From Zantedeschia hybrid cultivar (Eukaryota > Streptophyta > Magnoliopsida > Alismatales > Araceae), in contig JARZZO010000002.1 in the NCBI GenBank assembly GCA_030544215.1, positions 25,357,395 through 25,421,394 on the forward strand: a DNA stretch of 64,000 nt. The letters run 5' to 3'. Within the stretch, counting starts at the first letter, position 1. Every line of letters begins with the position of its first letter. Shown here piece by piece: positions 55,265 to 64,000 of this stretch. Both the position numbers and the translations under genes were made by a program. A model generated the notes under the pieces. That model ran no database searches. It saw only the letters and a list, made by a program, of their open reading frames with translations, and was not told the origin of the DNA.

Positions 55265-56700
55265 GTAACGCCCTCAATTCTTAAATTAGCATCATAATTC
55301 TACTCCGGAATTGAGAATGTTACACGGATGTTACACATTGTTGAGAAATAGAAAATAAACTACCATGCGATATTTTCTTTTATTAATAAATACAATATAC
55401 ATGTCAAGAGGATAACATTCATAATAAAATGTCTCCTTTGATACTCGAAGATCTCCTAATCCAAAAAAAAGCTTTCATAAAATAATGAGTCAGGAGATAC
55501 CAGCTTCCTTAGAGTTCATGTTCCTGCTTGCTTCTATCTCTAAATCTCCTTAAGATTTGAGTTAGTAAACACTATGAGTACCCTAACTCAATAAACATGT
55601 TACCTCTACACACAACGAAACTAACAACAATCAAATGGATGTAATAGATAGCAAAGATAAGAATTTAGGTAAACAAATGACCGAATTTTGATAAAACGGT
55701 CAATCTTCAAAGGCATCATCAGATAACATAATTCAAAATTTAACAGAATGGACATATTTTTAGAGACATATTATCATATATTAAAGATAAGAATTATATA
55801 TAACGGATATATATCTCCCAACTATAGTTTGGTAAATAAAACAGAACAGAATCATGGCACTGTATAGACCAGGCGATCGTAATTCTACCGAAATATGAAC
55901 CATTGTGGTGTTACGTATCGACGTCCTACAGTTTCATTGATTAGAATTTGGGATTTTTCAAGCAATTACGTATCATTGTGCCTCGAAATCTTTTACTTCG
56001 TCGCATTACGTGTCGCCGTCCAGCAGAAGAGTTAACTAAATTCTATAGTGGGATTGTCTATGGTAATTCAATAGAATTCATAGATTTTGAACAAAGTAAG
56101 GCTGAGCAGAACAACATAAAAATTTTGCAGTAAATCAACAGAGTGTCCAAAAATATAAGAGTTAAAATGTCAGCAATAATATTAAATTAGAAACAATTAG
56201 AAGTAAGAGTTAAGAGTTAGAGTCAGAGTTAGTGGCAAAAGAATAAGTCAATGTTAGAGGGAAAGGAAAGAACAAGTTAGTGGTCAGTGATTAGAGTTAT
56301 AGTCAACAGAAAATAAATCAAATTAAAGATTGAATTAGAGTCAGAAATTTAGAAGTTAGAGTTAGAGTCTAAAAACCAGATTGAAGGTAAAATAGCCATG
56401 CAGAGGTAAAGTCAGAATCATCATAGAGAGGTAAGCTACCTACATGTTCCCTTAACTATAAGGCTTGCGCAGTGTATGGAAATAGAGGAGTCTCCTAAGG
56501 ATACTACCTCTCCTCTCTCCCTCTCTTGGTTGCCTCCTTCTCCCTCTCTTTCTTGGACGCCCTCCTTAGGAACGGGTTGACGGAGAATGGGTTGGAAGAG
56601 AGGAGTCATTCTCCATTTATAGTGGAGAGGAGATGTGGCACCTCAACATCCTTCAGAATGGACACCTTACCCTTTCTAGATGTGCTAACTCACCATTCTT
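55265..56700 (-). repeat. Possible old solo LTR or LTR fragment
   Basis: On the minus strand a TATA-like CTATAAATGG (about 56613-56622) is followed by a C/T-rich leader-like region and, at the far end, GAGGGCGTTACA (55265-55276), resembling the ends of TGTAACGCC-type plant LTRs. Limits are uncertain and no target duplication was found. Confidence 0.25.
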
Positions 56701-57770
56701 CTAGGTTCACTTTGTTTGCAGAATAACTTAAATCAGAATAAGGTTCTGGGGATTTCTTAAACCAGAATAAGATGTATTTTGATTTGGTAAATAGTTAGTA
56801 TTCCACCCAGAATAAGAAGAATTGTATTGCGCTATTCCAAGTGATTTGGTAGGAATGAGTAGAATAACGAGTGGAATAAAGAGAGGAATAGCATGTCAAA
56901 ATACCCATTCTATCTTTGCATATGTTATTTTTAATTTCTATTCTTTTCAAATTACTTATTAATGTGTATATTATTATTAGATTTGTCATTATTTTTATTC
57001 TCATTTCCAAAATTAACACACGTTACAACATGAATATATAAATTTTTTTTAAAGTTATATTATTATTTTTTTCCCGTCAAATTCGATGACTTAACACAGT
57101 ATATTGTTAAAAAAGAATTTAGAATAAAAATATTCATTTGAATGAGATAAGATTGGCAACATGTTGTGACCAAAATTATATTTTTATGGACGCAAAAAAT
57201 AGAGTAATGAATTAAATTCATTAGATAAATATTACTACGAGACTATTCTCAGCATATAGTAACTAAAGATCATTAACCTTTTATTCTATTCTTTTATAAT
57301 GACACAATGATGACTGTGACAACCTCAAATGTATACGTTTCAATCTCAACATAGCGAAATATAGTCCTCAAGTTGTATAACATATCGTACACTTAGTTAC
57401 TCTAAAATTTTATTTATAGACAAAGTCACCCATCAGAACAGTTTACACAAAACCGTCAGTTCAATAAATAAAAATTTATTTTTACAATATCTATTATAAT
57501 TGGAAAAAAAAAAATACATCATTCATGAGCCGTCTTTTTAGCCAAATCCACAAGCGACCATCCTTTACCCCTGTGATAAAAAAATTGAATTTCTACAAAC
57601 AAAAAATTAGTAGATTATGTGCAACAAATACGAGAATAAAGTAAAAAAATGAGAACAATAAAATTACGTAACCTACCGTTGTCATAACCTCACCATCCAT
57701 CAGTACACTGTAACGCTGTCAAGTATTAATCATTTCTAGGCTCAAAAACATGTATATAGTATACAAAATA
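56701..57770. other. Gene-free AT-rich DNA
   Basis: A TTTGTTTGCAGAATAA end-like motif at 56707 resembles the CTTTGATTGG MITE family but no partner end was found. Nothing else is supported. Confidence 0.4.
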
Positions 57771-58362
57771 TCATTGTCCACTGGGGTTGCTCCAAGCAAT
57801 GGAACCATCCTACCAATAGACTCAATTTAATTCTTTCATCATTGCCTATAATGACCGAATTAGGAGCGTGCAATTTTGCCCTCCTGCTATTAAAAAACAC
57901 ACTGAGACATCGTTGCATTGAAGCCACCCGACAATCTTAGCATACCAATTGATAGGGTTGCAAATTTACACAATATTAACCATCCTCAGTGGAGATGCAA
58001 GAAAGCAGGCTCATAAATAAAAAAATAATATTGATCGAAATCATTGTCCAGTGGGGTTGCTCCAAACAGTGGAACCATCCGACCAATAGACTCATTTTCA
58101 GTATTTCATCATTGCCCAATGAGCGAATTAGGAGCGTGCAATTTTGCCCTCCTGCTATCCAAAAAACCCATTGACATGTGGTTGCACTGAGGCCATCCGA
58201 CCGTCCCAGGGTAGCAATGGATAGGGCTGCAAAATTGCATGCACCGTTCACAGACTTGAAAACAGGAGGATGGTTGGATAAAATCATTGTCCAGTGGAGT
58301 TGCTCCAAGCAATGGAACCATCCATCCAATAGACTCATTTACATTATTTCCTCCTGCGAAAA
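57771..58362 (-). repeat. Degenerate tandem repeat, 2.3 copies of about 240-270 bp
   Basis: Copies begin near 57771, 58042 and 58284 with TCATTGTCCAxTGGxGTTGC; the first two share a second block GAATTAGGAGCGTGCAATTT. On the minus strand each copy encodes a VGWFHCLEQPxWTMI-like peptide. It lies just 3' of the Harbinger transposase. Confidence 0.75.
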
Positions 58363-58615
58363 AAATTACACGTACTTATTACATGTATGTTGTGAATGGA
58401 CATGCTTGAAATTAATTTTAAAAATGTTCACAAAACCAAAATGAAAGGAAGTTCAGTAAACTCAATTATTAAGAAGAAAATGTTCAACACAAGCAACAAC
58501 AGATATGATGCATAAAGCATATGAAAAACAATACAGGAGATAAGCAAACATACAAATGAACACGGCCAGCGAGATGCGGAACAGAGCACCGAACATGAGA
58601 CATGACGAACGCAAC

Positions 58616-59892
58616 TCATGTCCAGAGTGCGTTAGCAATAGACTCCCTAATCTGCCCTCCTAGCGTAACCTCAGCCCTGCTAAGAGGGATGTCAATCGGA
58701 ACGTCTTCATCACCATCATCCTCACTAACTATTTGTTCATTGTTCTCGCAGTTGAAGTAATAGTCATGTCTCTGAGATCGACGTATGAAGTTGTGAATAA
58801 CCGCGCATGCAATGACCATCTTCCTCTGCGTCGCCCAGGGGTACATGTTCCCCTCCTTTAGCGTCTGAAAGCGATTCTTCAAGACACCAAACGCTCTCTT
58901 CACAACATTCCTTAACTAAGCATGACGATGGTTGTACTTTTCTTCTTTGTTCACATATGTGCGATTTTGTTCCCCCCGAAATGATGTCAAGTGATATCTT
59001 TGGCCACGATATGGAGCTAAGAAACCACTTGAGTTTGCATACCCTGAATCTACAAGATAATACTTTCCACGAGGGACAGTCAATCCACCTTTGTCCAAAG
59101 CCCATCTTAGCACCCGCATGTCGGCAGCCGATCCTTCCCAACCAACCGCAACGGATTGGAAGGTGAGGTCGAAGGACACGACACCCATGACATTTTGGCT
59201 AATGAAATCTTTGCGGTTTCTGAATCGTCTGTGGTGTATCCGTCGGACATTCGCCAAAATATGCGTCCCGTCAATGGCTCCAATCGCATCCTATATGGTT
59301 GTACATAAAAGAACAATATGAGAACATTTATTAGTCAATCTGTAGACACACATCACGACTGTACAGTAGCAATGTCCTCACCTTGAAGTAGGGATAGAAC
59401 GTTTGCTTTCCTCGGATGTGCGGATGACACTCACAGACCTGAGCGTATGTAGGTAACTTAATAAAGTCATACTTTTAACTCAGCTATCTGCTTTGTGACA
59501 AAGTTGACATATCGACTAATGATTTGAGGAGAGTGCTGGAACCGCTCGCACATGGCTCCCGTTGCAACGCCATGGCCGATAACATATAGGAACATACCAA
59601 GTTGCTCCGTCGTTGTCACATGGCGCGAGTCCCTCAAAAGGCCACGGCTCACAAGTAAGTCACGGAGTCGTAAAAACATGGAAGGATGCACTCGAAACAT
59701 CTGGTAAGACCTTTCGTCATGCCCATCTAGTATCTCATGGATCCATGTGTGGCCGGATAGAGCAGAGTTATGCATACGTCGACGTATGCGTGGAACGTAT
59801 TCATTCTCAATGTGCGCAATAATTGTGTCCTCAATCACATTCGACAGTTCTTCGTCCTCTTCCAAGAAGTCCAATACAACATCAATAAATTC
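58616..59892 (-). pseudogene. PIF/Harbinger (DDE_4) transposase, inactivated
   Basis: Exon A is 59382-59892 and exon B 58616-59290, joined by a 91-bp intron (CAAG|GTGAGG ... ATATAG|GATGC). Exon A carries TTEQLGMFLYVIGHG and RFQHSPQIISRY, typical of the N-terminal part. Exon B has the first catalytic Asp in DAIGAIDGTHI and the second in YYLVDSGYANS. At the third catalytic position relatives have Glu (NV-E-R-FG-LK); here it is Lys (NVVKRAFGVLKNRF). There is also a one-base frameshift near 59470 (after IAELKV) and a TAG at 58916-58918. Three independent lesions mean no active enzyme. The gene is on the same strand as ORF1 and the viroplasmin-like ORF upstream. Confidence 0.88.
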
Positions 59893-60152
59893 TACATGCA
59901 AGACATTATAATAAGTGGGATATAATGTTACATAAACCGTACATATGTAAGAAAGTACAATACAAATCAGAAAGTTCGGATGGACATAAGTAGAACGGTA
60001 AGTAAAATCATGAGAAGGATGACTACAACGATGCACAGGAGTATCATTACAACAAACGATTGCCAGTCAAAGTGGAGAGCGTGTGTAAAGGAGGCAGGTG
60101 GCCTTGCAACTACTTGCTCAGATGTGCAAGGCACAGTATAATACTGAGGAAC

Positions 60153-60338
60153 TTATGTTCGCCTCTCAGGACATTGTTGGACGATACCAGAGAACGCACA
60201 TTGGGCCTCCTCAATTGAATGGAAGCCCTTATAACGAGCCCCGGGGTACCCATTAACTTGGGCAAAGCATTCAGGCCAAGTGAAATATAGCCATGGCTCA
60301 CGCCCAACCCAAACGACATAACATATGTACCGCCCCAT
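60153..60338 (-). CDS. Viroplasmin / RNase H1 N-terminal (HBD-like) mini-ORF
   Basis: ATG at 60338 opens 61 codons beginning MGRYICYVVWVGREPW and containing YVVWVGREPxxYxTWPEC, then GYPGARYKGF and EEAQCAF, which fit the caulimovirus viroplasmin domain / RNase H1 hybrid-binding domain pattern (YVVxxGxxPGIYxxWxEC...GxxxAxxKxFxxxEEA). The domain is known to bind RNA/DNA hybrids or double-stranded RNA. It lies between the Harbinger ORF1 and transposase, same strand. It may be a standalone ORF, a first exon, or a remnant of another gene. It is uninterrupted, unlike its neighbours. Confidence 0.6.
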   Translation of the reverse strand: MGRYICYVVWVGREPWLYFTWPECFAQVNGYPGARYKGFHSIEEAQCAFSGIVQQCPERRT

Positions 60339-60584
60339 ACCTACAAAGGTGTCAAAAACCTGCACTTACTTCGATAAGTACCTACAGTAGTACAACATAA
60401 TGAACACGCAACAAGTATGAATACAAGCATATAAATCCTAATACATGTTCTAAGTCAACACACAATCCAAGTCAACATAAGAAATCAATAACAACTATGA
60501 AGAAGAAGGTACGAATTCTCTGACTAAAATTAAATATCATCCAAATACAGTATCCAAGTCAAGACATAAGAAATCACAAATCCA

Positions 60585-61677
60585 CTATCCCACATGGTGC
60601 AACATCCATCGGATCTTCTCCTCATTACTCAGGTTCATAAATATTCCGCGATTCCCCGCATCCTTGAAGAGCTCCAAGGACCTCACGAACAAGTCTGGAT
60701 GTAGGCCAGGAACCTCTCGCAATGCATCTATGCAATCCTTCATAGAAGGAATATGATCTGGCTCCTGGGGTGTGGGTTGTGTCTGGATCGGGGTTGCAGG
60801 GGCAGACATCGTACAAGCCCGTTCCGCACGTATATCTATGAGAAGGTCAGTCCGCTTTCGAACAACATCAATAAAATTCGTGATCACAGTGGCATCTTGA
60901 ATTGTCATTCCCTTCAATTTTGAGGAGGCACGTTTCTTGCGCGGAGAGTTAACCTCACTGTACGAGGCCATGGTTCTAGATTGGAGTGTGGGAGGGGAAG
61001 CCATGTAACAAGCGGAGACACCCATGACCAACTCATCATCTTCTTTGTCTCCTTGAAGTGCGGCAAGAAAATCATGGACAGGTGTGCGTTGTGACTTACT
61101 AGACATACTGTAGTCAGTGTTAGCTTGATTGGGACTGTAAGCAAGCACACTGTGTCTACAGCAGGTTCCCTCAGCATCTGGACCAAATGTTGTGCTGTTG
61201 CTGGCTAGATAATCCATCTCGATCCTAAAGGGGAAGGGTTTGCCTCTGAGGGAGCTGTACTGTGGACGTGACTAAAAAAGAAGAAAAATATAGTTCATGA
61301 GTCTATGGATCATACGATTGACTGTGCATGAAACTGAACTTCATCACCGGAGAAGCTTACTGACAGGATGTCGTCCCAAGAGTCCTGAAGTCCAGGGATA
61401 GCTTGTTTATATCATCCCATCCCCAGCCAGTCCTTTGGTCAAGCAGTGTACGCAAAAAATTGTAATTGCGCTTAAGGGTTTTGTATCGACCCTTCAACGT
61501 GAAATGTTTGCAGTCCAGGTGCGTCGCGCTATTAAATACGGAAAGGATTTCACGCCAGACCCCTGGCTTAAATGTTCCTTCGATGCAATTATGCTTATCA
61601 AACTGCTCCGTAAGGAGACCTATAAGGACGCGATCTTGGGCCTCAGTGAAGTTGGGAGCTCAGGTGCCCCGACTCAT
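60585..61677 (-). pseudogene. PIF/Harbinger ORF1 (Myb/SANT-like), nearly intact
   Basis: Exon 1 is 61361-61677 and exon 2 60585-61224, with a 136-bp intron (TGTCA|GTAAGC ... TTTAG|GATCG) that keeps frame; 318 codons. Exon 1 encodes a trihelix/SANT-like DNA-binding domain (FTEAQDRVLIGLLTEQFDKH, then LKGRYKTLKRNYNFLRTLL, then GWGWDD). Exon 2 carries a basic PRKKRASSKLKG stretch and a C-terminal helix (FKDAGNRGIFMNLSNEEKIRWM) found in this ORF1 class. The only break seen is TGA at 61660-61662, the sixth codon after ATG 61677; it fits a CGA-to-TGA change. A downstream start could bypass it. In Harbinger transposons this protein helps the transposase bind DNA and enter the nucleus. Confidence 0.8.
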
Positions 61678-62256
61678 CCTCTCCTCTCCGGAAGACAGAC
61701 GTTTCGTTCCGCCACCTTTAAGATTAGGGCGAACAACATTCCAAAAAAACCGAACCGCAATGATGTATTTAAAATGAAAGTAACACAAGTAATAAGTTCA
61801 CTGTGTGATAAGAAGTGAGAAATGAGGGGCATAGGAGAACACACCACTGTTAGACATCGTCCGTGCCCTCTTTCTTGCACTCCTATGACCAGTCTCAATT
61901 TATTCATGCATGAGGCAGGGGCAGCATTAGTGTAAGGCTTACATAAAAATGTAATGCGAAGAAGATAAAAATATTGCAACATGGTAGAAGGAGATAGAAA
62001 TGTAAAATTGTGGACAAAAAATAAGACTTACAAATAGACAAATCAGCTAGTTAACAATCAGAAATAACGAAGCTCAAACAGAAGGCACATGAAGAGTTAT
62101 GGCCCAAATTTGAAAATGGTACGAGCATGAATATTTTATAGCAAGGAAGCGCAAAATATTTTATATCACATCACCGACTGCTCTTTAATTCCAACTCACA
62201 ATTTTAAGTGGCCATCACAGGAATAAAAGTTCAATTCATAGTGACTCAAATCATGT
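61678..62256. other. Upstream flank of the Harbinger ORF1
   Basis: No gene. Presumably the 5' region of the transposon; its terminal inverted repeat was not found. Confidence 0.4.
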
Positions 62257-62259
62257 TAA

Positions 62260-62545
62260 GGGTGCGTTTGTTAACAATATGGATGACAGATTTTTAGGAT
62301 AACCTGAGAATAAAACTTTTTAGAATTGGAATAAGAGGTAAGTAACACAAATGTGATTTTGTCTTGTCCACCGATTTCTAGGTGCTGGCACACTCTTTCA
62401 TGTGCTTTTTGCTGATGTGGCAGCATTAAAAAGGAAAGAAAGTGGTGTGAACATATTCCCCTGGAATCCAGAAAAAATTAGATACTAGGAAAATTTGCTT
62501 GCTTCACACTATCCGAAGTCATGGAAATTGATAACAAACGCGCCC
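62260..62545. mobile_element. Tourist-type (PIF/Harbinger) MITE
   Basis: Ends GGGTGCGTTTGTTAACAAT and, inverted, GGGCGCGTTTGTTATCAAT; target duplication TAA at 62257-62259 and 62546-62548. A 3-bp TWA/TAA duplication and GGG ends fit Tourist MITEs. Confidence 0.85.
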
Positions 62546-62548
62546 TAA

Positions 62549-64000
62549 GTTCAACATAGTTGGCAAGAATAATGGAGGCCCACAAGTAATTTGCAAAGAA
62601 GTTTAAGAAATTTGTGAGCAAAATAGGTGTTAGCCAGTACCAAATTGCAGATGAACGTACTGTTAAAAAGAGAATAATGCTAAGAAAATTATTTCACTTA
62701 AAGAAAAGATGATATGGAACAAAATTAATTAACAATTTTACATCAACAATAGTTTCAGATCAAAATACATAAACAAATTTAGCACAAAAACCAGAATAAG
62801 AAGTTGATTGGCTAATACCAGATTGTCCAATTATTGAAATACAGTCACTGCAAAAAAGATGGTTAACATATTCATTCTCATATTTACGCATATAGAACAA
62901 AGGAAAAAATGCAATGAGAGCCACAAAGTAACATCAATTCTAGTGTACAGAAATGTTTAGGCAAACAATTCTAGTAACATCAATTCTGTATAGTAGATAT
63001 AGACTGGACCAATCCATGCTCAATCCCCAACCCTTCATACCTAGACATAAAGACCAAGGCAAAGAGGAAGGATTGGGGTTAGAAAGGTTCCCCAATCTGC
63101 ACAGGAAATTTCTGCATGTGGGTATGAACGCGACACTTAGAAGACTTTATGAAATCATTAGAACTCCCGCAAAGCAGAAATAGGAACCGACCGTGAAGAT
63201 TTTTGCCTCAACAATGGTGGGGTTGGCAAGGAAGCACAGAAGGTTTATCAACTGATGAAGTTTGGAAAGGAATATGGGAGATAATTATACTGAGGGTGAA
63301 CATATCATCACACCGGGATTTTCATCTAGAATCAAAAGCTAGAGTTTTGATTTATGATTATGAACTTTGAAAGGTAACAGTACACAAGAATGGGAACTGC
63401 AGAGGTCCCTCCATAACAAAAGGCTCTCCCCAAAGGAACGCATTATACAGACATCCATGTATTACTAATTGCATAGAAAGACTACATAAAATGATACAAC
63501 CATAGGCATTCACACCACTCATAACCATAGCCCACTCTCTAACTTGGTCATAAGGTCACCGCCTGATATTCTCTTCTGCTCTTACCATTTGAAACTCCAG
63601 TACTATTCAACATCTGAAAATAAATACTCAACGCAAATACAGTAATAAAGGAAATTGCAAGGATCCAAAGATCCTTGTAAAAAATTTTAATAATGAAGCA
63701 CATGTATAAAAACCAGACTGGATGGTGAAGCTACAAATTTGCATTTCCTTCCAACCCAGGACAACTGTTTGTACAGATGATAGAACAAGTAAGAAATATA
63801 TTACATATTTCAAACCATTAGGTTATATCCATAAATGTAATGTCCATGCTTTGTATAATTGTCCTTCTTACTCATCCAACTTTTAATTTAATTTTCACTT
63901 ATCTCATTTAGAAGTATTGTCAAATTGAACAAGGGCTGAAATGATACGTCATAGATCACAAGGTGCTCAGCTTTCCCCAGCTTTACTCAGCCCCACCCAT
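62549..64000. other. Gene-free DNA to the window end
   Basis: Only short unsupported ORFs are present. It could include introns or UTR of a gene beyond the right edge, but nothing in the sequence shows that. Confidence 0.4.

Noticed and set aside
62953..63183. ORF near the right edge
   Set aside because: 76 codons with no motif; could be chance or an exon of a gene outside the window.

Overview
The window is nuclear DNA of a flowering plant. The evidence is a Tat-type Ty3/gypsy retrotransposon with two RNase H domains, a Ty1/copia element, PIF/Harbinger and CACTA remnants, many MITEs, a tandem cluster of intronless DUF241/BPS1-related genes, and one GC-rich two-exon host gene. I cannot place the species. 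Most of the window is transposon-derived or anonymous AT-rich sequence.

Layout. (1) 1-15548: a young Ty3/gypsy element cut by the left window edge. Its 5' LTR (1-972) and 3' LTR differ at about 6 of 972 positions by hand count. Gag-protease-G-patch is one ORF. RT-RNase H-archaeal-type RNase H lies in the -1 frame behind an A AAA AAA heptamer, and a single in-frame stop separates it from integrase. The 3' LTR is split by an inverted solo LTR of the same family (13814-15132) with a perfect TTGCT target duplication. (2) 15549-29.4 kb: three degenerate DUF241 copies alternating with three full-length ones, as if a 'fragment + gene' pair had been duplicated. Two copies (24693-25577 and 28441-29343) look intact; the copy at 16750 has a frameshift. 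(3) 30.37-30.61 kb: a tRNA-like SINE. (4) 30802-35950: a copia element with complete LTRs and an ATTAA target duplication but coding sequence full of stops. (5) 36-49 kb: gene-poor DNA with a second SINE-like insertion, one CACTA terminus beside a decayed first exon of an EREX-like PX-domain gene, a 99-bp direct repeat, and several MITEs. (6) 49369-50930 (minus): a complete two-exon gene for a single-pass membrane protein of the plant DUF7796-type family, the best host gene here. (7) 51-57 kb: MITEs and a possible old LTR. (8) 57.7-61.7 kb (minus): a dead PIF/Harbinger locus (Myb/SANT ORF1, a viroplasmin/RNase H1 N-terminal-type mini-ORF, and a transposase), with degenerate tandem repeats downstream. 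(9) 61.7-64 kb: a Tourist-like MITE and anonymous DNA.

I do not claim a new enzymatic system. The least ordinary structures are the array of GCGTC/GACGC-tipped hairpins in the Ty3 LTR and leader, the LTR / inverted-LTR palindrome that could make long double-stranded RNA, the -1 frameshift signal, the viroplasmin-type ORF inside the Harbinger locus, and the EREX-like exon next to the CACTA end. Everything here is hand-read; family names come from remembered motifs, not searches.
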